A DNA stretch of 64,000 nt from JAAXHV01 sp965207165 (GTDB lineage: Bacteria > Pseudomonadota > Gammaproteobacteria > Eutrophobiales > Eutrophobiaceae). Below the pieces are notes generated by a model. That model did no database searches. It was not told where the DNA came from and saw nothing but the letters and a program-made list of their open reading frames with translations. The translations under genes and the position numbers were made by a program. Where the stretch lies: assembly GCA_965207165.1 (NCBI GenBank), contig OZ242265.1:2666001-2730000 (forward strand), written 5' to 3'. Shown here piece after piece: positions 44,900-54,095 of this stretch; the first letter of the stretch is position 1, and the number at the start of each line of letters is the position of its first letter.

Positions 44900-46000
44900 T
44901 CATTGCGTGTCTGGACCGGTCTCAGTCACTCCGTGCCACTCGGCCGGGCCATCGGCGTCGAAGCTGTAGACAGCCCATCCTTCCCGCCCTTGCACGAGAG
45001 GCAGCCAGTCTTCGTCCACGCGAACAGGAAATCGGCCCACCTCGCTGTCCAGATACCATGCATCATGCTCAAAAAAACGTCCGATTAAAGCATCGCAATG
45101 GCCACAACCATTGCTGAGGTAGCTGCCTCCCTCCGTTTTACTGAATCGAGGCTTGATCTCGCCCACATTCAAGTGTTCCGGGATGTGTTCCACCACCTTG
45201 CGGACAATGGACGGGTGCCCTCCCAGATCGGAAATGCTCAGGGCAGATGGTTCGGTACCAAGCAGGTCTACGTATACGAAGGTAACGATGTTGGTGTCTT
45301 TTTTACACCGCCAGCATCGTATGGGGCCAACCCAGACCGACGCGGTTCCCAGGCATGCTTCAGGCACCTGATAATGGAACCGGCCCGAAAATGCCGCCTG
45401 CAGAAACTGGCGCACATCAAAGCACTGCGCCTGGTTGTGGGAAAATTCAAGATGTGCCATGTAATCTTCACCGGCATTGCTCTCGCCAACCTTGGCCAGA
45501 GGCAACTCCTCCGTCCCCCAGAATCCGTCGCGTAGGTTCTGCCGCATCAGCCAGAGACATCGCACGCCGGAATCAGCGTAGCGTCTTTGTCTTCGCAGGG
45601 TTTCATCAAGGGTCTGAGGGGACCATTGAATCTCAATGGCGATCTTTGCGTCGCCCTTCGTCGCCAGCACATCGGCTATCCATTCTTCACCGCCAGGCGT
45701 TTTGCCGCTCACCTCGGTTTCGGCATTCCAACAAAAAGAACGGGCAACCTCGACCGCGATAGTCTTCAGTTTAAGGTGGTGTTCGGTCTCTCCCGTGAGC
45801 GTGCAGTCCCCAATGCGCTTGTGCGCAAAGAAGCGGGTACCGAGCTTGGAGGTTTTCAGTACCACCCCGGCATTACAGCAGGGCATACTAAGGTGCTTCT
45901 CCTTAAGATTGTCGGCGCGCAGTTGGTCCCACTGGGTCGGGGTCAAGTCAAAAGCCAAAAGGCTTTTCCCTTCGTGATTATTCAGGCAGCGAAGAGGCAT
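44900..46000 (-). CDS. CoiA-like competence-family nuclease protein
   Basis: 366 aa. The central domain (about 75-150) has TEHHLKLKTIAVEVA and WIADVLATKGDAKIAIEIQWSPQTLDETLRRQRRY, the E..H...K ... D.... .IE.Q.S pattern of the CoiA/PD-(D/E)XK family. A Cys-rich segment (CWRCKKDTN; CGHCDAL) lies in the second half. CoiA proteins act during uptake or recombination of DNA, but phage- and island-borne homologues are of unclear role. Stands alone upstream of a toxin-antitoxin pair on the same strand. Confidence 0.8.
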   Translation of the reverse strand: MPLRCLNNHEGKSLLAFDLTPTQWDQLRADNLKEKHLSMPCCNAGVVLKTSKLGTRFFAHKRIGDCTLTGETEHHLKLKTIAVEVARSFCWNAETEVSGKTPGGEEWIADVLATKGDAKIAIEIQWSPQTLDETLRRQRRYADSGVRCLWLMRQNLRDGFWGTEELPLAKVGESNAGEDYMAHLEFSHNQAQCFDVRQFLQAAFSGRFHYQVPEACLGTASVWVGPIRCWRCKKDTNIVTFVYVDLLGTEPSALSISDLGGHPSIVRKVVEHIPEHLNVGEIKPRFSKTEGGSYLSNGCGHCDALIGRFFEHDAWYLDSEVGRFPVRVDEDWLPLVQGREGWAVYSFDADGPAEWHGVTETGPDTQ

Positions 46001-46047
46001 CTTTCATCCAGCGCGCAGTAAAACCCCATCCCCAAGGCGAGAAGCAA

Positions 46048-46344
46048 TTACGTTCGTAGAGTATGGGGCCTGACGATCATATCAACACCCAAGGCCTTCA
46101 TGACGGCAACCAGCGTTTTCAGCCTCGGATTTCCTTTCTCGCTGAAGGAGCGGTAAAGCTGCTCCCGTGACAATCCTGTTTCTCGGGCTAGTTCCGCCAT
46201 CCCTTTGGCACGGGCCGCCACGCCCATCGCCTTGGCGATGTAGCTGGCATCTCCGGTTTCAAGGGCGTCGGTGACAAATTCCGCTATAGCCTCCGGGCTG
46301 GTCAGGTACTCAGCCGGGTCAAACTCAGTGAATGTTTCGGTCAT
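46048..46344 (-). CDS. Addiction-module antitoxin (HTH, HigA/RelB-like)
   Basis: 98 aa: FDPAEYLTSPEAIAEFVTDALETGDASYIAKAMGVAARAKGMAELARETGLSREQLYRSFSEKGNPRLKTLVAVMKALG is the standard sequence pattern of the 'putative addiction module antidote' family, with an HTH at about 52-85. It binds its promoter and the toxin. The gene overlaps the toxin gene by 20 bases; the toxin comes first. Confidence 0.92.
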   Translation of the reverse strand: MTETFTEFDPAEYLTSPEAIAEFVTDALETGDASYIAKAMGVAARAKGMAELARETGLSREQLYRSFSEKGNPRLKTLVAVMKALGVDMIVRPHTLRT

Positions 46345-46645
46345 GTGATGTCTTCCACTCGGTTAAAACCTGCCTGGCATTAATAATATCGTAGCGCTGT
46401 GAACTCTTGTCGCCACCGCAGAGCAGGATGATAATTCTGTCGGTCCGTTGATGAAAATAAACCCGGTAACCGGGTCCATAATGTATCCGTAATTCACTCA
46501 CTCCATGGCCAACAGAGGCAACGTCACCCGGCAAGCCTTCCTTCAGCCGATTAATCCGGGCAATAATTCTGGTCTTGCCGGTTTCGTCCTTCAACTTTTT
46601 CATCCACTGCCTGAATTTACCGGACTCAACTATTTTCATCGGCAC
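46325..46645 (-). CDS. RelE/HigB-type toxin of the addiction module
   Basis: 106 aa; the second Met (46639) may be the true start. FRQWMKKLKDETGKTRIIARINRLKEGLPGDVASVGHGVSELRIHYGPGYRVYFHQRTDRIIILLCGGDKSSQ fits the Gp49/RelE-like toxin family that pairs with this antitoxin. It should be a ribosome-dependent mRNA interferase. Both members look intact. Confidence 0.92.
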   Translation of the reverse strand: MPMKIVESGKFRQWMKKLKDETGKTRIIARINRLKEGLPGDVASVGHGVSELRIHYGPGYRVYFHQRTDRIIILLCGGDKSSQRYDIINARQVLTEWKTSHDRNIH

Positions 46646-46843
46646 AATTGTAGTTTATTAACTACATACAATCAACTTGTTTTTTACTGCGTCCACGCGC
46701 CGTTTGAGAACTGTCGAAATCATGGTCGACACCGTTCCAAAAAATGGGGCTACACTTCGGAATCTATAGCAGTGTTTATAGAATGGATGTCATGTTCCAG
46801 AGTGTCCTTGGTATGTTGGTCCCTCAAAGCACGCAGTACTTCA

Positions 46844-47089
46844 CCATGGCATGCGTTCATCGTCTGGCAGTGGGCCGCCGAGCGGACCAACCAACCCCGT
46901 GAGGTGTGCGAACTGGCCTTGGCGCACGTCAATTCGGATCGCGTTGAAGCGGCCTATCAGCGCTCCGATTTGTTTGATCTGCGGCAGCGGTTGATGGAAC
47001 AGTGGTCCGCCTACGTCAGCGCTAATGACGCAGACGTTGTGCGGTTGCACGGGTAACACTAACCACGCACCAATAGGGAGGCATAACAG
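46844..47089 (+). pseudogene. Integrase 3'-end duplicate
   Basis: About 246 bases closely match 34746-34992, the end of intB (AERTNQPREVCELALAHVNSDRVEAAYQRSDLF...) and 33 bases beyond its stop. The upstream catalytic region is lost and there is a frameshift near 46855. It is a scar of another related element or of tandem integration. Confidence 0.9.
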
Positions 47090-47385
47090 TTCTGATGTTC
47101 ATGGCGCACGTGCAAACCGTTTTCAGTTATCTGCATGATCAGCGAGCGCCGTGCTGCGCGCCCCGCAGGAACCCGGTGCGGGCGGCCGTATTGACCGGCA
47201 ACGCCATTGGCGGGCGACCGTGTTGCACAAATGATGGTGTATGGCGCGCCGGTATCCATCGCCGTATCAATGTTGCTGTGCGCCTGTTCGCGGCCGAAAC
47301 GCGCATTTTTCGCCATCCTGCGCACGACAGACAAGGCTGAGAACGCCACTCGACCCTTCGCATCGTCCGCCTGCCTCATAGCCTG
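47090..47385. other. Gene-free region
   Basis: High-GC stretch between the integrase relic and the DUF7662-like gene. Frames are open on both strands but none looks like protein. Confidence 0.4.
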
Positions 47386-47661
47386 TCAGTCGGAACGAGA
47401 CGGTTTATGCGTCCTGTCTATGCCGTAAAATTGGACTACCCTGTTGTTTAAATTCACATCTGCTGTCCGCCATTGAGCTGCCAGCCAGCCTTTCGCAGCC
47501 TGGGTGTGCGTCCAATCGTTTCCCCACCATTCCAGATAATGAAAGGCACTGCTCGGCAGCTCAGCTCCTATGATCTCCTCAATCTCGGTAAACGTCAGCG
47601 TCAGCCCGTTGGCTTTGACGTGTTCCAGGTAACGCCGAAGGGGCGCGTATTTGCTCCTCAT
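47386..47661 (-). CDS. DUF7662-like small protein
   Basis: 91 aa: KYAPLRRYLEHVKANGLTLTFTEIEEIIGAELPSSAFHYLEWWGNDWTHTQAAKGWLAAQWRTADVNLNNRVVQF. The Y.PL..YL....... TF.EIE.I.G..LP.SA....WW.N....SQA..WL.AGW....V dispersed pattern is a known family found alone or as the C-terminal part of nucleases and endonuclease-linked proteins in accessory DNA. Function unknown. Confidence 0.75.
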   Translation of the reverse strand: MRSKYAPLRRYLEHVKANGLTLTFTEIEEIIGAELPSSAFHYLEWWGNDWTHTQAAKGWLAAQWRTADVNLNNRVVQFYGIDRTHKPSRSD

Positions 47662-47686
47662 GATTGGCTGACAGGCTTCTTATGGG

Positions 47687-47742
47687 GGAACACAACTGTA
47701 ACAATAATCACCCTTCAGGTACAACCGCATTATCTGTCTGAT
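47687..47742 (+). repeat. 56-bp direct repeat, copy 2
   Basis: Partner of 43587-43642 with three mismatches. It directly precedes the DruH-like gene region. Confidence 0.85.
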
Positions 47743-47904
47743 CTAACAATGAAACTATCAGGGTTGGGCTGTAAAGCATGAATGTTATTCATTGGTTTTA
47801 ATATTCCCTAGTTTTCAACTAAACGAGATTATAAAATGGCAAGTTAGCAAGAAATTCTCTTATCATCCATAGCTGTTAGTTCGTTTAGTTATAAACCCCA
47901 TAGA

Positions 47905-50739
47905 ATGGAACTTGATATAGAAAACAGATTATCGAGAGAACTTCAAGGAAAGCGGTTGATTTGTGAGGCTGCTTTTAGGCAAGATCAAATTGATAATTGG
48001 TTTGACATAATACTTCCAAAAGGAATTGGTGCGTGGAATTCGCTTCCTGCTCTTTCAGCCGTAATAACGACTGCCACTGGAATATACAAATATAATGGGG
48101 GAGATCTCTGGAGCGCATTTCCTACGGTTGCTTCAGTCGCTGATCGTGTTAAATGGGGCAATCAATTTAAAAGATTTATAGAGAAGCATGAAACATTAGA
48201 GTCTTTCCAGAATTTAGATGGGCACAAATACGTCGCCCCAATATTAGCCCATGGTGGAATTCCGCAATATTGCCTTTCTGATTTCTTTACACTTCTTATA
48301 CGGTATTGCGACCCTGAACAGCCAAGTTCTGAATTCATTGAATATATCGGTAGCCATGAGTCAAGTCTGGATTATATAGATAAACCAGTGAGAAGATTCT
48401 TGTTGCACGGAGGTGAGGTTGCAGAAGAATTTGTGGCTCGGTGCCTCTCTCTATGGGCGTCACGAGAAAGCGGTAAAGATGAAGGCACTCATGGTCTGCC
48501 AGAGAGAGTTGTTGATGCTTTTTCCGAATGGTATAGGGAACATTCACCATCTGATCGAATCCGTCGCCAACGATTCCCAAAACCGCAAATCAAGATCAGT
48601 CCATGGGATTTATGGGTGTATCTGCATTTGCCACGGTGCGATAATCATCCGGAAATTGACCAAGGTGACTGTTGGGAAACAGTTAGCAGGGAATGGGCTG
48701 TAACCCGGGATCATAATGTGTTTTTGCCTGTATGTGATAAATGGACTGTTAGATGCAATGGTCATGAAGTTGTCTTGAAAGGAGTTAATGATGATAACCC
48801 AGTGATGTTCTTTGATCCTGATACTGGAAAAGAAATTGCCAATCCAGAAGTAAGACGGTTACCAGAGTACTTATGGGCTGTAATGGAAAAATCTCATAAC
48901 ATTTATCCTGATCCTGTCTCCACAGAAGAAATTCCTTATTGGCCTGGCTATGTTTTTATAGCGCTTGACCTTAGAGAACATCAATCCGTGATCATTGATG
49001 AAAAACAATATGAAGTACGAAGGCCTTTCTTTACGGTCGGCCAAGAACCTGTTGTAAAGGGAGTATCAACAGCTAATAGCTTGCTAGTTTATCATCGCCC
49101 CCCAAAGATCGATTGGGAAGGGGAAGCGAATTTATCTTATATACAAAACGGTATCGACGAAGGGAATATAGATATTACTTCAGCCGAATTTCAAATGTGG
49201 TTCGACAAGCCTGGATGCTATGAATTCCACCTCCGGGGACCATTAGGTCAAAATATCCACAAAGCCTTTTTCATGGTTCCCAACCTTAATTTAGCTTTGC
49301 GACCAGAGATTAGGTGGCCAGATGTTTTAACAGTCAAATGTGATATTACGTCAGATCAAGTAGACATACGAAACTTGGAGGGACAATCACCACCGTTTAA
49401 CAGTCACAAATCTTGCGTTCAATTCAAGGCGTTATGGAATGAAATAGAAACGGAACTTATGATTACTGTGCCAAGATTAAAATGGCGAATTCTCACAACT
49501 GTTGGAGAAGTTCCTGACTGGGGGGATAAGCCATTAAAATTATCCTTGTGTGACTTGGACAATGCAGACTATCCCAGGTTGATTTGTGCCATCGAACCAT
49601 TAACAACAGAAGTAAATCTTTACCTGGCATCTAAACATGGCCTCATCAATACAATAGAACCCCAGCAAAATTCTGTCCATATTGAGCAAAACTTTTGGTC
49701 ATTTGATCTGCGTGTGTTGAGCGACCAAATTAGGCGTAGCGGAAAAGCAGAAGAGTTTGAGATATTAGTCCGTTCAACTGATGGGAATGAACTATACCGC
49801 GGCGTTATCTTGACGGTTACACCTGAATGGAACCTGCAAAATTTCAGAGCTGATTGTAAGAAAGATGAGATTACAATAGCTTGGAAGGAAATCGGGCCTG
49901 TAATTATGGGCAGATACCTCGTTATGTTACCCCTATGGCGACCCTGGGAAGATGCGATTCAAATAGATCAGTTAAATGAAGAAGAGCGTCATTTAAAGCA
50001 CTGGCATATACCAGACATCAGACCCGGGCGTTATATCGTGCGGACAGTACATGCCCCTTGGGGACATAATAATTGGCGCAATGCACAATATTTAAATCAG
50101 GAAATACTCGACATCAACATGGGTTTATTATCATCTGTTTTTGGATGTGAAAGTGAGGCGAAAAAGACAATCAAAATGTATTTTGAACATCTGGTAGCAC
50201 ACTGGTACAGACCTGAAGAATTGACAATGGCACCAAAAACTCCAATTGATTTAACACCTGAGCAGATTAATGATTTTCTCACGTACCTTGAACAAACAGA
50301 CTCATTGACCCCATTAAAAATACCCAGGGACAATAGTGGCTCTCTTAGTATATTTTGCATGAACCCGCAGGCTACAACCGAAGCAGTTGGAACAAAGCAG
50401 GATTTCTCAGATATATTGAACCAAGTACTGCCGTCCCGGAATGTAATATTTTTGAATCCTGGGAAACATGACAGGGCGTTTATTCATGATGTAGCGTTTC
50501 AATATACAATGCTAGAATCAATTAATGCAATCAAAGAAGTAAAAAGCAAAAACAAGTGGAAACACTTATCCGAGCCGATGCAACAATGGCATCGAAATCT
50601 TCGTAAGAATAAACCACCCCCTGACGAAGTCATTTTCTTATGTCAAAAATTTGATTTGTTTTCAAAAGGCGCCAGCCCCGCTGACAGGCAGGAATATGAT
50701 GAGTTAAAACGAAGGTATCTTAACAGGGAGGCGATATGA
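47905..50739 (+). CDS. Large partner protein of a DUF1998-helicase system (DruH-like candidate)
   Basis: 944 aa, low GC, soluble, no nucleotide-binding motif. The N-terminal region has APILAHGGIPQYCLSDFFTLL and PVRRFLLHGGEVAEEFVARCLSL, a pattern I associate with large helicase-partner proteins of defence loci; the middle (about 400-760) looks beta-rich. Before transposon insertion its TGA overlapped the ATG of the helicase gene (ATGA), so the two were translationally coupled. In Druantia type III a protein of similar size precedes the DruE helicase; that equivalence is an inference from size, order and partner. Confidence 0.6.
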   Translation: MELDIENRLSRELQGKRLICEAAFRQDQIDNWFDIILPKGIGAWNSLPALSAVITTATGIYKYNGGDLWSAFPTVASVADRVKWGNQFKRFIEKHETLESFQNLDGHKYVAPILAHGGIPQYCLSDFFTLLIRYCDPEQPSSEFIEYIGSHESSLDYIDKPVRRFLLHGGEVAEEFVARCLSLWASRESGKDEGTHGLPERVVDAFSEWYREHSPSDRIRRQRFPKPQIKISPWDLWVYLHLPRCDNHPEIDQGDCWETVSREWAVTRDHNVFLPVCDKWTVRCNGHEVVLKGVNDDNPVMFFDPDTGKEIANPEVRRLPEYLWAVMEKSHNIYPDPVSTEEIPYWPGYVFIALDLREHQSVIIDEKQYEVRRPFFTVGQEPVVKGVSTANSLLVYHRPPKIDWEGEANLSYIQNGIDEGNIDITSAEFQMWFDKPGCYEFHLRGPLGQNIHKAFFMVPNLNLALRPEIRWPDVLTVKCDITSDQVDIRNLEGQSPPFNSHKSCVQFKALWNEIETELMITVPRLKWRILTTVGEVPDWGDKPLKLSLCDLDNADYPRLICAIEPLTTEVNLYLASKHGLINTIEPQQNSVHIEQNFWSFDLRVLSDQIRRSGKAEEFEILVRSTDGNELYRGVILTVTPEWNLQNFRADCKKDEITIAWKEIGPVIMGRYLVMLPLWRPWEDAIQIDQLNEEERHLKHWHIPDIRPGRYIVRTVHAPWGHNNWRNAQYLNQEILDINMGLLSSVFGCESEAKKTIKMYFEHLVAHWYRPEELTMAPKTPIDLTPEQINDFLTYLEQTDSLTPLKIPRDNSGSLSIFCMNPQATTEAVGTKQDFSDILNQVLPSRNVIFLNPGKHDRAFIHDVAFQYTMLESINAIKEVKSKNKWKHLSEPMQQWHRNLRKNKPPPDEVIFLCQKFDLFSKGASPADRQEYDELKRRYLNREAI

Positions 50740-50746
50740 ATAAAAT

Positions 50747-50772
50747 GGGAATTATATCGAATAGTCACAATT
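50747..50772 (+). repeat. Left terminal inverted repeat of the IS1595 transposon
   Basis: Starts GGGAATTATATCGAATAG and ends TCACAATT; exact reverse complement of 54543-54568. Confidence 0.95.
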
Positions 50773-50839
50773 TTTTCTTGACATGTTGTAAATACCAGTT
50801 ATACTTATAGTCACAATTAACGTAATCGGAGTGACTGAA

Positions 50840-51772
50840 ATGGCTGGTAAATCATATCGTAAAGGGCTGACACTGTTTGATGTCATCAACATGTTCCCCG
50901 ATGAAGACAAGGCAAAGCAATGGTTGTCTGATGAACGCTGGCCTGAAGGTCCTGTCTGCCCGTACTGCCATTCTCATAACGTGCAGTCTAACATAAAGCA
51001 CAACACCATGATGCACCGCTGCCGGGATTGCGAAGGCAGGCCGATGTTCTCACTGAAGACCGGCTCCGTCATGGAAGGCTCTAATCTCAAGTACAAGGTA
51101 TGGGCTGTTGGCATTTTCCTGTTCACCACCAACATCAAAGGCGTATCCAGCATGAAGCTGCACCGTGACCTGGGCATAAGTCAAAAGGCGGCCTGGTTTA
51201 TGCTGCACCGTTTACGCAAAGCCTTTGAACTGGAAGTCGGCCCGTTCGCAGGCCCGATAGAAGTCGATGAGACCTACATGGGCGGCAAGCGTAAGAACAT
51301 GTCGAACAGCAAGCGCAAAGAGCAGCACGGGCGCGGGCCTGCCGGTAAGGTTGCAGTCCTGGGCGGCAAAGACAGAGAGAGTAATCAGGTTGTTGCCAGC
51401 ACGGTAAAGAACACGGACAGGGAAACACTGCACGGCTTCGTTGAAGGGATTACGGATGAGGACAGCAAGGTTTACACGGATGAGGCGCCTGCTTATTCCG
51501 GCCTGAAAAGAGAGCATGAGACCGTCAAGCACTCTATCAGCGAGTATGTACGGGAGCAGGTTCACACAAACGGCATAGAGAGTTTCTGGGCATTGATGAA
51601 ACGCGGCTATCACGGCACGTATCACTACATGAGCGCCAAACATCTTGACCGCTACGTAAGAGAGTTCTCCGGCAGACACAATATCCGGGAACTGGATACC
51701 GTCGAACAGATGGGTGCCATTGCCCGCAGCATGGTCGGAAAACGGTTGAAGTATCGGGAGTTGATCGCGTGA
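50840..51772 (+). CDS. IS1595-family transposase
   Basis: 310 aa from the ATG at 50840, preceded by GGAG; a GTG nine bases earlier is less likely. An N-terminal zinc ribbon (CPYCHSHNVQSN, then CRDC) is followed by the DDE-type domain: EVDETYMGGKRKN (first D), YTDEAPAYSGL (second D), and HTNGIESFWALMKRGYHGTYHYMSAKHLDRYVREFSGR (H-N-x-x-E in the usual place). Complete, so possibly active. Confidence 0.95.
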   Translation: MAGKSYRKGLTLFDVINMFPDEDKAKQWLSDERWPEGPVCPYCHSHNVQSNIKHNTMMHRCRDCEGRPMFSLKTGSVMEGSNLKYKVWAVGIFLFTTNIKGVSSMKLHRDLGISQKAAWFMLHRLRKAFELEVGPFAGPIEVDETYMGGKRKNMSNSKRKEQHGRGPAGKVAVLGGKDRESNQVVASTVKNTDRETLHGFVEGITDEDSKVYTDEAPAYSGLKREHETVKHSISEYVREQVHTNGIESFWALMKRGYHGTYHYMSAKHLDRYVREFSGRHNIRELDTVEQMGAIARSMVGKRLKYRELIA

Positions 51773-51805
51773 GTGACAAGGGGGTGAAGCAATAGGGGAT
51801 CTTCA

Positions 51806-52798
51806 ATGTCACTCAACCGGAACCTGGGCAAGGCCAAGCAGCAAAAATACGATGACTTTTATACGCAGTTATCGGATATTGAAAATGAACTGCGGCACTA
51901 CAAGCAATACTTCATGGGCAAAGTCGTTTACTGCAACTGTGATGATCCGAAAATATCCAACTTCTACGCATATTTCTCCCTTAACTTCGAGACTCTGGGA
52001 CTAAAGAAACTCATTACCACATGCTATAGAAATCAGAATATGGACTTGTTCAGCGATAACGGTTCGGAAAAGGCGATATGGCTGGAATGCAATCGGGGAA
52101 CCTATGACAACGGGGCTTATGTGCCTTCCGAACCCGTAGTGCGGCATCTGAACGGCGACGGGGACTTTCGCAGCCCTGAATGTATAGAACTGTTAAGGCA
52201 GGCAGATATTGTCGTGACCAATCCGCCTTTCTCACTGTTCCGGGAATATGTCGGGCAACTTATAGAATACGACAAGAAGTTCATCATTATTGGAAGCAAC
52301 AGTGCCATCACATATAAAGAGATATTCCCTTTGATTAAAGACAATCTGATTTGGCTTGGTCATGGGTTTAGCGATGGGAATGCGTTTTTCAGCGTAAAAG
52401 ACGCACGATATTACGAAGACAAATCATATTTTGATAGATCAACAGGACTGGTTAAATTCAGAAATGTTGGCTGGTTCACTAATCTTGATCATAAAAAGCG
52501 CCACGAGGACTTGATCCTCTATAAGCATTACTCACCGGAAGAGTATCCGACCTATGACAATTATGATGCGATTGAAGTCAGTAAAACTGACGATGTACCG
52601 ATGGATTGGGGGGGGGTAATGGGTGTGCCAATCAGTTTCATGGATAAATACAATCCGGATCAGTTTGAGATACTCGGTTCAAATCGAGGTGTGGACCAAG
52701 ACCCCGCAAAGGTGTACGGTCGTGGTTCGTATTTAAACGGCAAGGAAACCTTCAAGAGATTGTTCATTCGCAACAAGAATCCAGAGAAACCAGCATGA
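51806..52798 (+). CDS. EcoRI-type adenine-specific DNA methyltransferase (passenger gene)
   Basis: 330 aa. N-terminal KYDDFYTQLSDIENELRHYKQYFMGKVVYCNCDDP..SNFYAYF is the M.EcoRI-family opening; catalytic VVTNPPFSLFREYV near 138 contains the NPPF motif of N6-adenine enzymes. It lies inside the transposon and its TGA overlaps the next gene (ATGA), so it forms a pair with the DUF262-HNH nuclease. It may protect the transposon or its host from the linked nuclease. Confidence 0.92.
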   Translation: MSLNRNLGKAKQQKYDDFYTQLSDIENELRHYKQYFMGKVVYCNCDDPKISNFYAYFSLNFETLGLKKLITTCYRNQNMDLFSDNGSEKAIWLECNRGTYDNGAYVPSEPVVRHLNGDGDFRSPECIELLRQADIVVTNPPFSLFREYVGQLIEYDKKFIIIGSNSAITYKEIFPLIKDNLIWLGHGFSDGNAFFSVKDARYYEDKSYFDRSTGLVKFRNVGWFTNLDHKKRHEDLILYKHYSPEEYPTYDNYDAIEVSKTDDVPMDWGGVMGVPISFMDKYNPDQFEILGSNRGVDQDPAKVYGRGSYLNGKETFKRLFIRNKNPEKPA

Positions 52799-53904
52799 AA
52801 ATCGAACGGCTGGAAATAACGATAGCGGATCTTGTGCAGGACTACCATGACGATGGCGAGGGCGGCGTGGTCGGTTATGGCGGCAAGCTTGACATAAGGC
52901 CACCTTATCAACGCGAGTTTATCTATCAGGGCAGTCAGAGAAATGCTGTTATTGACTCCGTTATCAAGAACTATCCGCTTAACGTCATGTACTGGACGAT
53001 CCGGGATGACGGAACGTATGAAGTCTTGGACGGTCAGCAGAGGACGATATCAATCGCTCAATACAGGCAAGGGTTTTTCTCTATCCAGTACAAAGGTCGT
53101 CCTGCATTTTACGACAACCTTGATGATGGAATAAAACACCGCATCCTGAACTATGAGTTGACGATTTACGTTTGTGACGGAACACGCGAAGAAAAAACGG
53201 AATGGTTCAAGATCATCAACATCGCCGGCGCACAATTATCCGATCAGGAATTACGGAATGCGATTTATTCAGGCCCATGGGTGTCGGACGCCAAGCGATA
53301 CTTCAGCAGAAGAAATCGATACGCTCATAGGGAAGGGAATCCGTATATTCAGGCTAAAGTCAAATTGGATAGGCAGGAGTATCTTGAAACGGCCATTAAG
53401 TGGATTAGTGGGAGCACGGGCAATATAGACGGTTACATGGCTGCTAACCAGCATCAGCCGGATGCTGAATCTCTGTGGACTTATTTCCAGTCTGTCATAG
53501 ACTGGATAAAGACCACCTTCACTGACTACAGGGCCGACATGAAGAAGGTGCCAGACTGGGGAAGTCTGTACCGCGCATATAAGGATTACGCCCTGGACCC
53601 GGCAGCCATTGAAGCAGAAACGGCAAAGCTGATGCAGGACTATGACGTAAGAAACAAACCAGGGATATACTCGTACATCCTGACCCGTGAAGAAAAACAT
53701 CTGAACATTCGCAGATTTGACCAGCCAATGAAGACAACGGCCTATGAGAGACAGGGCGGGATATGCCCGTCATGCAAAAAGTCGTTTAAGATGCCTGAAA
53801 TGGATGCCGATCATAAGAAGCCCTGGAGCAAAGGCGGAAAGACCGACGCGGACAACTGCCAGATGTTATGCAGGCCGTGCAACCAAAGTAAATCATCGAA
53901 GTAA
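52795..53904 (+). CDS. DUF262 - HNH endonuclease (GmrSD-like, passenger gene)
   Basis: 369 aa. The DUF262 (ParB/Srx-like) domain has RPPYQREFIYQG, YEVLDGQQRTISIAQY (DGQQR near 79) and NIAGAQLSDQELRNAIYSG. A C-terminal HNH domain has CPSCKKSF, DADHKKPWSKGGKTDADNCQMLCRPCNQSK (His of ADH, Asn of DN, His replaced region C..CN), metal-binding Cys pairs intact. Together with the methyltransferase it forms a restriction-like pair; DUF262-HNH proteins such as GmrSD or BrxU cleave modified phage DNA. Confidence 0.92.
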   Translation: MKIERLEITIADLVQDYHDDGEGGVVGYGGKLDIRPPYQREFIYQGSQRNAVIDSVIKNYPLNVMYWTIRDDGTYEVLDGQQRTISIAQYRQGFFSIQYKGRPAFYDNLDDGIKHRILNYELTIYVCDGTREEKTEWFKIINIAGAQLSDQELRNAIYSGPWVSDAKRYFSRRNRYAHREGNPYIQAKVKLDRQEYLETAIKWISGSTGNIDGYMAANQHQPDAESLWTYFQSVIDWIKTTFTDYRADMKKVPDWGSLYRAYKDYALDPAAIEAETAKLMQDYDVRNKPGIYSYILTREEKHLNIRRFDQPMKTTAYERQGGICPSCKKSFKMPEMDADHKKPWSKGGKTDADNCQMLCRPCNQSKSSK

Positions 53905-53927
53905 AACAACCAAGAGAGGACACTACA

Positions 53928-54095
53928 ATGACTACACCGAAACGCAAACCCAAGACCCCGGCGCGGATTATCGACATGCCGAAGTCCGGTTATCAGCCGT
54001 CAGCGAAGGAGTTGAAAGAGGAAATGGACATGCCGGGCGCGCCGATGGAAACAGTCCGTAAGGCGTTCTTCAGGCCAGTGAAGGGTAAGACCTAA
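53928..54095 (+). CDS. 55-aa basic passenger protein
   Basis: Short gene with GAGAGGA ahead of the ATG, 23 bases after the HNH gene. The product is rich in Pro, Lys and Met (starts MTTPKRKPKTPARIIDMPKSG, ends RPVKGKT) and could be a DNA-binding or partner peptide. No family is known to me. Its TAA overlaps the end of the convergent DUF2513-like gene. Confidence 0.6.
   Translation: MTTPKRKPKTPARIIDMPKSGYQPSAKELKEEMDMPGAPMETVRKAFFRPVKGKT

Noticed and set aside
46505..47056. 183-aa plus-strand gene
   Set aside because: A chance open frame opposite the toxin gene that runs into the integrase 3' relic; only its last 63 residues have an origin that can be recognised.
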